This document shows positions 12,497-20,071 of a DNA stretch of 23,262 nt, in pieces. The stretch comes from JAOPZW01 sp036555665 (GTDB lineage Bacteria; Actinomycetota; Thermoleophilia; Solirubrobacterales; Solirubrobacteraceae), in contig DATBKW010000302.1 in assembly GCA_036555665.1 (NCBI GenBank), positions 1 to 23,262 of the forward strand. The letters are read 5' to 3'. The notes beneath the pieces were generated by a model that did not search any database, was not told where the DNA came from, and saw only the letters and a list, made by a program, of their open reading frames with translations. A program made the position numbers and the translations under genes. Numbering within the stretch: the first letter of the stretch is position 1; each line of letters starts with the position of its first letter.

Positions 12497-15079
12497 CTAC
12501 GCGACGATCGTCACCGTGTGCCTGGCGCCGGGCTCGGCGGCAACGACGACCTCGAGCCCGCGGTTGGTCACGCGCGCGTCGTAGTGCCTGACGCGACGGC
12601 CGTCGAGCGTCACCGAGGAGGGCCGTGCGTCGCGTGGCAGGGTGTGGCCGATGAGCAGCTTGCGCACCGGGGTGCGCCGCGCGTCGACCTTCGTCGTGTA
12701 GCGAGCCCCCGAGTCGGTGGCGAAGACGTCGACCGAGCCACGCCCGAGGCGGATGTGCGACCCCTCGACGCTGGGCTGACCGGGCGGCACCTGCGGCACG
12801 ACCTGCAGCTGCGAGTCGTTGAGGAACGGCCGCACGCCGAGCTGCTGATGGATGACCGACCACGCGGTGCCGTAGTTGCCCCACGCCTGCATGAACATCG
12901 ACCGGCACGTCCAGCAGCGATCGATGTTCGGCGGGATGCCGGTGCTCGCATCGCCGTTGGGCGTCGACGGGAAGATCTCCGGCATCGCGCCGGGCTGCTC
13001 GTCGGGGGTACCGCCGGTCAGAGGCTCGGAGAACATCGTCTCCGCGTTGGCGTCGGTGTAGCGCTGCTGCTGGCCGGCCCCAAGGCGCCCGAGGTTCCCC
13101 TCGCCGATCGCCTGGATCGATGTCGTCAGCGAGAAGATCTCGAAGTCGCCCTTGCCGTCCGCGCCGCCGCCGCAGCCGGTGTGGAAGAGGCCGCGGTTGC
13201 CCGGCCGGTCGCCGCTGAAGCACGAGTTCTCGCGCGCGGCCAGCGCCGCGGTCCCGTGGGCGTAGGAGGCCACGCCCGGCGTCGTCTCGTCGCCCTCGTT
13301 GAGCTCGGCCTCGGCCGGCACCTCGCCGATCCAGTGCTTCTGGAAGGACTGCTGGTTGCCGGGGTCGATGAGCGAGTCGGCGTATTGGCCGGCCGCGACG
13401 TCCCACCAGGCGCCCTCGAACTGCTTGCGCAGTTTCCTGGCCAGATTGGTCGCCCACGCCGCGGTCGCGCCGTCGTGCTTGGAGCGCGCCATGTCGGCGA
13501 GGTCGAGCAGCGAGCGGATGTAGTAGACGCCGTTGTCGAGCTTCTCGGGGCCCATCCCCGGGCGCTCGACGTTGCCCGAGCCCTCGGGCCAGCCGTCGCG
13601 ATCGACGTCGAGCCTGCGATCGACCGCTCTCAGGTTGCGCTTGGCGAAGTCGTACATCTCGTCGCGGAAGCGGTTGTCGCCCGTCCAGCGCCAGAGGAGC
13701 GCGACCGCGCTGGGGAACTTGATCGTCTCGTCGGTGTTGAAGTCGTTGGTCTTCGTGCCGTCGGCGGCGGTCGTCTGCGAGTCGTGGCCGAACCAGATCG
13801 AGCCGTCGGAGACCGCCTCGTGCACGACGATCCCCGAGCGGTTGTTGAGCACGTCGGAGATGTCGCGCAGGGCGCGCAGGTGGTCCTCGGCGACCTCGAA
13901 CTGCCCGAGGGCGACCGCGGCGAAGTCCGTGTACTCGCCGTCGGTGGCGAAGATCCACGGGTAGTCGGGGAAGCCCGCGCCGAACCAGCGCGCGTGCTGG
14001 ACCGTCCCGAGCGGGGCCGGGAACTGATGGCCCTGGTTGGTCCAGCGGATCTGCAGGTCCGAGGCGGTCTGGGTCAGGTCGGCCAGGTTCTGCTTGCCCC
14101 AGTCGATCGCGTTCTGCAGCAGTTCGTCGCCGGGCAGCGAGACCTGCGACCACTTCGACAGCCGGTCGCGGGAGCCGATCTTGGCCGCCAGCGCACCGGC
14201 GGGATCCCTCAGCGCCGCGTTCAGCTCGCGCTGGGCGTCGCCCGGTCCCTTGTCGGATCCGGCCACGGCGACCCACAGCGTCTTCGTGGCGCCGGCCGCG
14301 ACGGTCACGTCGTAGCGCAGCTCCCCGCCGGTGCCCTTGCCGAAGGGACCGTCGTCGCAGGCGCTCGGCGCCTCCTGGGCGCTGCAGACGTTGGCGCCCT
14401 GCGGCCCGCGGTACGCGCCGCCGGTCGCGGCCGCCTCGCCGGAAACGGGGTTCTGGTTGGCGGCCACGAGCGCGGCGTAGTGATGCACCGGCGCGCCGGG
14501 CAGCGCGCCGTCGTCGGTGAACTTCAGGGCGCCGTCGGTGAACTCGCCGTGGTCGGCGATGTTGTCGCTGGCGTTGGGCGTCACACCGGTGAAGCCCCAC
14601 GGGTAGGCGCTCATCAGCTCCGAGTGCGCGTCGACCTTCACCGTCGTCGTCTTGTCGCTCCCCGACGGGTTGGTCATCTGCAGCCCGAAGAGGACCGCGC
14701 GGCGCCCGTCGGGCGCGACGTCCGTGCGCTGCAGCTGCAGCCCATCGGCGTCGGGCAGGGTGAAGCGCGTGTAGCCCCAGCCGCTGGAGAACTTGGTCGC
14801 GGGGCCGACCCACGTGTCGCCGACGCCGAACCACACGCCGTCGACGAGCTTCAACGGCGGGCTCCACACGCCGCCCATCTCGCCGGTCGTGTGCCAGCCG
14901 TTGGCGTAGAAGCGGCCGTCCTGGAAACCGACCGCATACGCCCGCTGCCCGGCCGCCACCTCACGGCGGTCCTGCAGCCGACTGGTCACCGACAGCTCGG
15001 GCGTCGCGGCCTGCGCCGCGGACGCGCCGATCAGGACGACAACGGCCCCCGCTGCCATTGCACGTGCGATGCGCACCAT
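12497..15079 (-). CDS. Secreted six-hairpin glycosidase-like protein (860 aa)
   Basis: The protein has a signal peptide (MVRIARAMAAGAVVVLIGA, cleavage likely after AQA at about 24), an N-terminal beta-sandwich region (about 25-290) and an (alpha/alpha)6-type catalytic region (about 300-730). The latter contains FPDYPWIFATDGEYTDFAAVALGQ, RSGIVVHEAVSDGSIWFG, DVDRDGWPEGSGNVERPGMG and LDNGVYYIRSLLDLADMA. This resembles actinobacterial amylo-alpha-1,6-glucosidase/glycogen-debranching-type and GH15/GH63-like proteins. The acidic residues in these motifs are candidate catalytic groups. A small beta domain ends the protein (about 770-860). The exact GH family and substrate cannot be named. GGAGGTGA immediately precedes ATG; the next codon is GTG, better spaced from the ribosome site, so the start may be one codon later. 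Confidence 0.78.
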   Translation of the reverse strand: MVRIARAMAAGAVVVLIGASAAQAATPELSVTSRLQDRREVAAGQRAYAVGFQDGRFYANGWHTTGEMGGVWSPPLKLVDGVWFGVGDTWVGPATKFSSGWGYTRFTLPDADGLQLQRTDVAPDGRRAVLFGLQMTNPSGSDKTTTVKVDAHSELMSAYPWGFTGVTPNASDNIADHGEFTDGALKFTDDGALPGAPVHHYAALVAANQNPVSGEAAATGGAYRGPQGANVCSAQEAPSACDDGPFGKGTGGELRYDVTVAAGATKTLWVAVAGSDKGPGDAQRELNAALRDPAGALAAKIGSRDRLSKWSQVSLPGDELLQNAIDWGKQNLADLTQTASDLQIRWTNQGHQFPAPLGTVQHARWFGAGFPDYPWIFATDGEYTDFAAVALGQFEVAEDHLRALRDISDVLNNRSGIVVHEAVSDGSIWFGHDSQTTAADGTKTNDFNTDETIKFPSAVALLWRWTGDNRFRDEMYDFAKRNLRAVDRRLDVDRDGWPEGSGNVERPGMGPEKLDNGVYYIRSLLDLADMARSKHDGATAAWATNLARKLRKQFEGAWWDVAAGQYADSLIDPGNQQSFQKHWIGEVPAEAELNEGDETTPGVASYAHGTAALAARENSCFSGDRPGNRGLFHTGCGGGADGKGDFEIFSLTTSIQAIGEGNLGRLGAGQQQRYTDANAETMFSEPLTGGTPDEQPGAMPEIFPSTPNGDASTGIPPNIDRCWTCRSMFMQAWGNYGTAWSVIHQQLGVRPFLNDSQLQVVPQVPPGQPSVEGSHIRLGRGSVDVFATDSGARYTTKVDARRTPVRKLLIGHTLPRDARPSSVTLDGRRVRHYDARVTNRGLEVVVAAEPGARHTVTIVA

Positions 15080-15143
15080 TCACCTCCGGCTGGGACTGGA
15101 CTCCCTGTGCTGCTGTCCTTACCCCGAGCCGTCGCGGCCAACC

Positions 15144-15171
15144 ATGACTCTCGGAATCCGGACGGTACGAT
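15144..15171 (+). promoter_or_regulatory. Predicted promoter of tRNA-Arg
   Basis: TACGAT (15166-15171) fits a -10 box and lies 9 nt before the mature tRNA. ATGACT (15144-15149) is a weak -35 candidate with 16-bp spacing. Confidence 0.45.
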
Positions 15172-15180
15172 GCTCCACGA

Positions 15181-15253
15181 GCGCCCGTAGCTCAGGGGAT
15201 AGAGCGACCGCCTCCGGAGCGGTAGGTCGCAGGTTCAAATCCTGCCGGGCGCG
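15181..15253 (+). tRNA. tRNA-Arg, anticodon CCG
   Basis: A complete cloverleaf can be drawn. The acceptor stem is GCGCCCG/CGGGCGC (15181-15187 with 15246-15252), with discriminator G15253. The D stem is GCTC/GAGC. The anticodon stem is ACCGC/GCGGT (15207-15211, 15219-15223) with loop CTCCGGA and anticodon CCG at 15214-15216. The T arm is GCAGG-TTCAAAT-CCTGC. It reads CGG codons, which are frequent here. The 3' CCA is not encoded (TTC follows), so it must be added after 3' trimming, for example by an RNase Z such as that encoded at 17880. Confidence 0.97.
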
Positions 15254-15297
15254 TTCGTTCGCTGTCCCAAGCGAGGTGTCGGAGTCGCCCTGCGGGC

Positions 15298-15303
15298 TAC
15301 GGT
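15298..15303 (+). promoter_or_regulatory. Candidate -10 box (TACGGT) for the 102-aa protein gene
   Basis: TACGGT fits TANNNT and ends 6 nt before ATG 15310. With no Shine-Dalgarno sequence present, a leaderless transcript is likely. Confidence 0.4.
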
Positions 15304-15309
15304 GTTCGC

Positions 15310-15618
15310 ATGCGGTCCAGTCGAAAGCACGTTGTCCTCATCGCCGTCATCGCGTTCTACGTCGTCGGCACGATCGTCGCCCGCCGCCGCGGCTATCCGA
15401 TGGGCGGCAACGTCGTCGTCCGCTGCCGCGACGGCCATCTGTTCACCACGATCTGGGTTCCCGGAGCCTCTCTGAAGTCGGTCCGCCTGGGCTGGTGGCG
15501 CCTCCAGTGCTGCCCGGTCGGCAACCACTGGTCGCTCGTGACGCCGGTCAAGGAGTCCGAGCTCAGCGAGACCGAGAGGCGCTTCGCGCGCGAGCACCAG
15601 GACGTCCGGGTCCCCTGA
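15310..15618 (+). CDS. Small membrane-anchored protein with Cys/His motif (actinobacterial family, function unknown)
   Basis: The 102-aa protein has one N-terminal membrane segment (about 8-24) followed by a compact domain: GGNVVVRCRDGHLFTTIWVP (C39, H43), SVRLGWWRLQCCPVGNHW (C67, C68, H73) and SLVTPVKE. The paired C-x3-H and CPVG-x-H elements look like a zinc-binding knuckle. I recall similar uncharacterised proteins in many actinobacteria with the same GHLFTTIW..GWWR..CPVG.HW..VTPV pattern. The role is unknown. Its last 56 bases overlap the 3' end of the convergent flippase-glycosyltransferase gene. Confidence 0.8.
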   Translation: MRSSRKHVVLIAVIAFYVVGTIVARRRGYPMGGNVVVRCRDGHLFTTIWVPGASLKSVRLGWWRLQCCPVGNHWSLVTPVKESELSETERRFAREHQDVRVP

Positions 15619-17305
15619 GCGCGTGCGGGCCGCGGCGGCGCCTCAGCGCAAGGGTCACGCGCACGCCCTCCAGCGAGACGGTCGCCGACATCTTCGACTC
15701 GCCGGCGACGCGCTCGCTGAAGACGAACGGGACCTCCTCGATGCGCTTGCCCATGAGGTAGGCGAGCTGTGTCGTCTCGACCTGGAAGGCGTAGCCCGTC
15801 GAGAGCATCGAGTCGAAGTCCAGCGCCGCCAGCGTGCTCGCCCGCCACAGCTTGAAGCCGCCGCTGAGGTCGTCGAACGGCAGTCCGAGGACGAGCTTCG
15901 AGCCGGTGCAGCCGACGCGGCTGAGCGCTCGGCGCGCCTTGGACCAGCCCGCGGTCCCGCCGCCGGGCATGTAGCGGTTGCCGAGCACGAGGTCGGCCTC
16001 GCGCGCGTCGAGCACCGCGAGCATCTCGGGCAGCTTCTCCGGCGGGTGGGAGAGGTCTGAGTCCATCTGGCCGATGGCGCGGTAGCCGCGCTCCAGGCAC
16101 CAGCGAAAGCCGGCGCGGTAGGCCACGCCGAGGCCGTCCTTGCCCGTCCGGTGCAGCACGTGCATCCAGGGGCGGTCGGCCGCGAGGGCGTCGGCGATGT
16201 CGCCGGTGCCGTCGGGCGACGCGTCGTCGACGATCAGCAGCTCCAGGCCGGTCGGCGCGAAGCGCTCGACGAACAGCGGCAGCGCCTGTGCCTCGCGGTA
16301 GGTCGGCACGACGACGATCGTGCCCCGGCGGTCCGGTTCGGGCAGCGGCAGGGCGGGACCCAGCTCGAGCGTGGGTCGGCGCCGGGCTAGAACGAGCGCG
16401 ACGGCCTCGGCGATGGCGATCGCTACGAGCTCGCCGGCGAAGGACACGAGCCGCAGCGCCAGCGCCAGCCCGGTGGCGGCGCCCGTGCCGATCGCGGGGG
16501 CGAGGGACACGATCAGCGAGCCCTCGCGCAGGCCGAGCCCGCCGGGCGCCAGCGGCACGAGGACGCCCACGAGCCACGACAGGGCAAAGCCGCCGAGCAG
16601 CAGGAAGGCGTCGAGGCCGCCGGTGCCGCCGAGCGCACGGGCCAGTGTCCAGGCGCCGAGCCCGGTGGCGATCCAGCCGGCGGCGTCGAGCGCGACCATG
16701 GCCGCGAGCGTGCGGCCGCGCAGCGGACCGGCCGTCTCGATGCCTCGCGTCCGCAGGCGATCGTGAAGCCAGCCGCCGACGAGCCTCGGCCGGGCGGCGA
16801 TCGCCGCGACGGTCGCGGCGACGAAGAGCACGATCGCGAGCAGCGGCGGGTGGATCCCGGCGCCGAGGAACCCGGCCATCGCGGCCGCGGCGCCTGCCAC
16901 CACGACGGCGAGCTGCTCGTAGCCGGTGGCGGTGAGCACCTGGGCGGTCGAGGCGCCCATCCGCTCGCGCGCGGTGACCCGGTAGACGAAGCCGACGGCT
17001 CCGCTGGGCTCGTAGCGCAGCAGGAAGGAGCGCGCCCAGACCTTCGCGAGGGCGCTGGTGTGACCGGTCGCGCCGATGCGGCGCAGGCCGAAGGCGAAGG
17101 TCAGGCCCTGCAGTAGCGGCGCGACCGCGAAGAGGCCGGCCGACAGCGCGAGGCCGGCGCGATCGGCGGACCAGTCGAACGCGCCGATCGCGTCGCGCTG
17201 CGACCACGCCGCCCACGCCAGCCCGAGGACGGCGACGGCGGCCATGAGTGGTCGCAGGTGGTGGGCGAAGAAGGTGCGTGCGGCCCTGCCTGCTCGCTCG
17301 CTCAT
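15563..17305 (-). CDS. Fusion of flippase-like membrane domain and polyprenol-phosphate mannosyltransferase (GT2)
   Basis: The 580-aa protein has two parts. Residues about 15-308 form a multi-span membrane domain of the LPG-synthase-TM/UPF0104 (AglD-like) type, with the signature VLVPLAPGGLGLREGSLI (248-265). Residues about 328-555 form a GT2 domain of the Dpm1 type: IVVVPTYREAQ (330-340), LLIVDDASPDGTGDIA (357-371), MDSDLSHPPEKLPEM with the metal-binding DxD (414-428), GNRYMPGGG, SGGFKLWR and a C-terminal EVPFVFSERVAGESKM. Dpm1-type enzymes move mannose from GDP-mannose to polyprenyl phosphate for cell-envelope glycosylation. The fused membrane domain could handle the lipid-linked sugar. The last ~25 residues are Arg/Gly/Ala-rich, and the last 18 codons lie inside the convergent gene, so the ancestral stop may have been lost. 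Confidence 0.88.
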   Translation of the reverse strand: MSERAGRAARTFFAHHLRPLMAAVAVLGLAWAAWSQRDAIGAFDWSADRAGLALSAGLFAVAPLLQGLTFAFGLRRIGATGHTSALAKVWARSFLLRYEPSGAVGFVYRVTARERMGASTAQVLTATGYEQLAVVVAGAAAAMAGFLGAGIHPPLLAIVLFVAATVAAIAARPRLVGGWLHDRLRTRGIETAGPLRGRTLAAMVALDAAGWIATGLGAWTLARALGGTGGLDAFLLLGGFALSWLVGVLVPLAPGGLGLREGSLIVSLAPAIGTGAATGLALALRLVSFAGELVAIAIAEAVALVLARRRPTLELGPALPLPEPDRRGTIVVVPTYREAQALPLFVERFAPTGLELLIVDDASPDGTGDIADALAADRPWMHVLHRTGKDGLGVAYRAGFRWCLERGYRAIGQMDSDLSHPPEKLPEMLAVLDAREADLVLGNRYMPGGGTAGWSKARRALSRVGCTGSKLVLGLPFDDLSGGFKLWRASTLAALDFDSMLSTGYAFQVETTQLAYLMGKRIEEVPFVFSERVAGESKMSATVSLEGVRVTLALRRRRGPHALRGPGRPGARARSASRSR

Positions 17306-17380
17306 GGCACGGGATACACCACTGTTGACCGCCGGTTAGCAAGCCGGGAGGCCGCGTGGCGCGTTGGCGCTCGCGACGCC

Positions 17381-17809
17381 TCAGGCCGCGGCGCGCACCT
17401 CGGTCGTGCAGAACGCGCAACGCGTCGCCGCGACCGGGATCTGGCTCAGGCACTCCGGGCAGCCGCGCGTCACGGATTCGACGTCGGGCTCGGTGCGCAT
17501 GCGGCTCATCAGGTAGTTGACCGGCTTGACGACGAGGAAGAAGACCCCGGCTGCAACGAACACGAAGGTGAGGACGGCGTTGAGGAAGTTGCCGTAGGCA
17601 AAGCGGCTGCCGTTGATCGTGAAGGCCAGCTCGCCGAAGTCGGGCTTGCCGAAGACCGCGGCGATGATCGGCGTGATGATGTCGCGCACGAGCGCGTTGA
17701 CGACACCCGTGAAGGCCGCGCCGATGACCACGGCCACCGCGAGGTCAACGACGTTGCCGCGCAGGATGAAGGCGCGGAACTCCCTGAGGATCTCGGGCAT
17801 CGGGGGCAT
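17381..17809 (-). CDS. mscL: Large-conductance mechanosensitive channel MscL with C-terminal zinc ribbon
   Basis: The 142-aa protein is MscL, a homo-oligomeric membrane pore that opens under osmotic down-shock. It has the N-terminal FRAFILRGNVVDLAVAVVIG helix and first membrane segment (about 11-40), the VRDIITPIIA loop, and a second membrane segment (about 73-100) ending VVKPVNYLMSRM. The tail carries CPEC (117-120) and CAFC (131-134), a rubredoxin-like zinc motif absent from E. coli MscL but common, as I recall, in actinobacterial ones. ATG 17809 was chosen because TACCTT (minus strand) ends 6 nt before it; ATG 17800 is also possible. It is divergent from rnz. Confidence 0.94.
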   Translation of the reverse strand: MPPMPEILREFRAFILRGNVVDLAVAVVIGAAFTGVVNALVRDIITPIIAAVFGKPDFGELAFTINGSRFAYGNFLNAVLTFVFVAAGVFFLVVKPVNYLMSRMRTEPDVESVTRGCPECLSQIPVAATRCAFCTTEVRAAA

Positions 17810-17815
17810 GGCCGC

Positions 17816-17821
17816 GAAGGT
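17816..17821 (-). promoter_or_regulatory. Candidate -10 box (TACCTT) for mscL
   Basis: On the minus strand TACCTT fits TANNNT and ends 6 nt before ATG 17809. No ribosome binding site is visible, so a leaderless mRNA is likely. Confidence 0.4.
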
Positions 17822-17862
17822 AGCGACGCGGGCGGTCGGTCCAGAGGCGCGCGCCGCGGCGG

Positions 17863-17868
17863 TACCCT
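17863..17868 (+). promoter_or_regulatory. Candidate -10 box (TACCCT) for the rnz operon
   Basis: TACCCT fits TANNNT and ends 11 nt before ATG 17880, giving a leader of only a few nucleotides. No Shine-Dalgarno sequence is present. Confidence 0.35.
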
Positions 17869-17879
17869 CGATTCCCGGC

Positions 17880-18863
17880 ATGGACCTCTCGCTCTTCTTC
17901 GCCGGCACTGCCGGGTCGATTCCGACAGCACGCCGCGGCCTCCCCGCGGTGCTGCTGCGCCGCGGCGGCGACCGGCTGCTCTTCGACTGCGGCGAGGGCA
18001 CCCAGCGCCAGCTGCTGCGCAGCGTCGGCCTGCCCGACATGCAGGCGGTCTTCCTCACCCACCACCATGCCGACCACTGGCTCGGGCTGCCCGGCATGCT
18101 CAAGTCCTTCGAGCTGCGCGACCGCCAGGCGCCGCTGACCGTGTACGGGCCGCCCGGCACCCAGGCGCTGATGGCCGCGATGCGCATCGTCTACGGCCGC
18201 CCGCGCTACCCGTTCAGCGTCGTCGAGCTCGAGGCGGGGGACGCCGTGGCCTTCGACGGCTACGAGGTGACGCCGTTCAACGTCAACCATCGCGGCCGTG
18301 CGTTCGGCTACGCGATCGTCGAGGCGCCGCGTCCCGGTCGCTTCGACGACCAGCTCGCCAGGGACCTCGGCGTCGCGTTCGGGCCCGACTTCGGACGCCT
18401 GCAGCGCGGCGAGGTGGTCAACGGCGTGCGCCCCGAGCAGGTCGTGGGGCCAGAGCGGCCCGGGCGCAAGCTCGTGCTGTCGGGCGACACCGGGCCGTGC
18501 GAGATGCTGCGCGTCGCGGCCCACGAGGCCGACGTGCTCGTCCACGAGGCCACCTTCCTCGACGAGGAGCGCGAGCGCGCGCTGCAGACCGGCCATTCGA
18601 CCGCGCGCCAGGCCGCCGAGCTCGCGCGCGAGGCCGACATCCGCCTGCTCGTGCTCACCCACATCTCGACGCGCTACGCCGGCGGCGAGATCCGCGACGA
18701 GGCGCGTGCGATCTTCGAGCGCACCGAAGTCCCGCGGGACTTCGACAGCGTCGAAGTCCCGTTCCCTGACAAGGGCGAGCCTGAGCTGCAGCGCTTCGAT
18801 GCCGAGCAGACATCGCGCGTCGGCGAGCGGCCGCCCCGCGTGACCGAGCGGGCCCCCTCATGA
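17880..18863 (+). CDS. rnz: Ribonuclease Z (tRNA 3'-processing endonuclease)
   Basis: The 327-aa protein is a metallo-beta-lactamase-fold nuclease of the RNase Z/ElaC family, which cuts the 3' trailer from tRNA precursors. All zinc-binding motifs are seen: THHHADHWLG (H61, H63, D65, H66), NVNHRG (H137), LSGDTGPC (D203), VHEATF (H222, E223), TGHSTA (H239) and LTHISTRY (H261). The first histidine motif is HHHADH instead of the common HxHGDH. It fits the nearby tRNA-Arg gene, which lacks an encoded CCA. The last ~30 residues are a charged tail. It overlaps the next gene by ATGA (18860-18863), the first of two such overlaps in a three-gene operon. Confidence 0.93.
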   Translation: MDLSLFFAGTAGSIPTARRGLPAVLLRRGGDRLLFDCGEGTQRQLLRSVGLPDMQAVFLTHHHADHWLGLPGMLKSFELRDRQAPLTVYGPPGTQALMAAMRIVYGRPRYPFSVVELEAGDAVAFDGYEVTPFNVNHRGRAFGYAIVEAPRPGRFDDQLARDLGVAFGPDFGRLQRGEVVNGVRPEQVVGPERPGRKLVLSGDTGPCEMLRVAAHEADVLVHEATFLDEERERALQTGHSTARQAAELAREADIRLLVLTHISTRYAGGEIRDEARAIFERTEVPRDFDSVEVPFPDKGEPELQRFDAEQTSRVGERPPRVTERAPS

Positions 18864-19240
18864 ACGACCGCACGCAGATCCGCCCGCGCGAGCGGCGCTT
18901 CGGGCCGATGGGGATGGCGCTGGCCGCCGCCGGCGGCTTCCTCGCCGGCGTGCTGCTCATCGCGGTCCTCGGCGGCGCGCAGCCGGTGTACAAGGATCGG
19001 ACGGTCACCCGGGCGGCCAAGCCCGGGGGCATCGCGGTGCCCACCCTGACCGGCGTCACACTGGACCGCGCGGTCGTCCGCCTCGAAGACATCGGGCTCA
19101 AGGCCGACTTCGACAGCAGCGCCGGCGGATTGTTCGGCATCGTCGACAAGAGCGACTGGACCGTGGTCGGCCAGGATCCGTCGCCCGGCTCGCGGGTCAG
19201 TCGAGGCGACAGCGTGCACCTCGACATCGACCGCGCGTGA
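18860..19240 (+). CDS. Single-pass membrane protein with one PASTA domain
   Basis: The 126-aa protein has a basic cytoplasmic N-terminus (1-16), one membrane helix (about 17-39) and an extracellular PASTA domain (about 57-124: VPTLTGVTLDRAVVRLEDIGLKA ... VVGQDPSPGSRVSRGDSVHLDI). PASTA domains bind peptidoglycan or beta-lactams and usually occur on Ser/Thr kinases and penicillin-binding proteins. Here the domain stands alone on a membrane anchor with no kinase or transpeptidase part, so it may act as a wall sensor or accessory protein. ATG overlaps the rnz stop, and its own stop overlaps the HAD start (GTGA, 19237-19240). Confidence 0.85.
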   Translation: MNDRTQIRPRERRFGPMGMALAAAGGFLAGVLLIAVLGGAQPVYKDRTVTRAAKPGGIAVPTLTGVTLDRAVVRLEDIGLKADFDSSAGGLFGIVDKSDWTVVGQDPSPGSRVSRGDSVHLDIDRA

Positions 19241-20013
19241 CGCGCGCGCTGCTCTTCGATCTCGACGACACGCTCGTGGTCGAGGAGGCGGCGGCTGTCG
19301 AAGCCTTCGCCGCCACCGCGCGCTGGGCGGCCGCGCGTTGCGAGCGCGACGCGGGCGCCCTGGCAACTCGCGCGCGGGCGCACGCGCGGGAACTGTGGCG
19401 GGCCGGCCCGGCGTACGGCTACTGCCGGCGCATCGGCATGAGCTCGTGGGAAGGGCTCTGGTGCCGGTACGAGGGCGACGGCGAGCAGATGCGCGTCCTC
19501 CGGTCCTGGGCGCCCGGCTTCCGGCTCGAGGCGTGGCGCCGCGCGCTCGCCGATCAGGGCATCGACGACGAGGCGCTCGCCGCCGAGCTGGGAGAGCGCT
19601 TCGGGGTCGAGCGCCGCGCGCTGTGCGAGACGTTCGCCGACGCGCCCGCCATCCTCGACGCCTTCCACGGCGACCACGCGATGGCACTGGTGACCAACGG
19701 CGCCTCGTGCCTGCAACGCGAGAAGCTCGCCGCGTCGGGGCTCGCGGACCGCTTTGACGCGATCGTCGTCTCCGGGGATCTCGGGCGCGGCAAGCCCGAT
19801 CCTACGATCTTCGCCCACGCCGTCCGCGCGCTGGGCGCCGAGCCGCGTGATGCGGTGATGGTGGGCGACAACCTGGCCAAGGACGTCGACGGCGCGCTGG
19901 CCGCGGGCCTGCGCGCCGTCTGGCTCAACCGCGAGGGCGACGAACGGCCCCCCGACCGCCCCGAGCTCCGCGAGATCGCGAGCCTCGCCGAGCTGCCCGC
20001 GATGCTGGCGTAG
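19237..20013 (+). CDS. HAD-superfamily hydrolase (phosphatase)
   Basis: The 258-aa protein has all four HAD motifs: FDLDDT (nucleophile D8, acid D10), VTNG (T153), GRGKPDP (K186) and VMVGDNLAKDVDG (D211, D216). A helical cap (about 17-120) lies between motifs I and II, as in the REG-2/YjjG/N-acylneuraminate-9-phosphatase group. It should remove phosphate from a small metabolite, such as a nucleotide or sugar phosphate; the substrate cannot be told. The GTG start overlaps the stop of the PASTA gene, so it is the last gene of the rnz operon. A hairpin follows 9 bp after its stop. Confidence 0.9.
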   Translation: MTRALLFDLDDTLVVEEAAAVEAFAATARWAAARCERDAGALATRARAHARELWRAGPAYGYCRRIGMSSWEGLWCRYEGDGEQMRVLRSWAPGFRLEAWRRALADQGIDDEALAAELGERFGVERRALCETFADAPAILDAFHGDHAMALVTNGASCLQREKLAASGLADRFDAIVVSGDLGRGKPDPTIFAHAVRALGAEPRDAVMVGDNLAKDVDGALAAGLRAVWLNREGDERPPDRPELREIASLAELPAMLA

Positions 20014-20022
20014 GACGGCCTG

Positions 20023-20054
20023 GGAGGTGGGCCGCGGTGAGACGGCCCACCTCC
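20023..20054. terminator. Bidirectional terminator-like hairpin between HAD gene and 140-aa secreted protein gene
   Basis: GGAGGTGGGCCG (20023-20034) pairs perfectly with CGGCCCACCTCC (20043-20054): 12 bp with an 8-nt loop and no T-run. Size and design equal the hairpin at 12449-12480, which also separates two convergent genes. Confidence 0.75.
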
Positions 20055-20071
20055 AGCCCCCTTGAGGAGGT

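Noticed and set aside
12488..15190. 900-codon open frame antisense to the glycosidase gene, running to the edge of the tRNA
   Set aside because: The composition is typical of antisense frames in GC-rich DNA; no signal peptide or domain. The opposite strand has a signal peptide, ribosome site and family motifs.
15069..15761. 230-codon plus-strand frame that covers the tRNA gene
   Set aside because: It runs through a complete tRNA-Arg and out of frame through the 102-aa membrane protein gene; it cannot be a real coding sequence.
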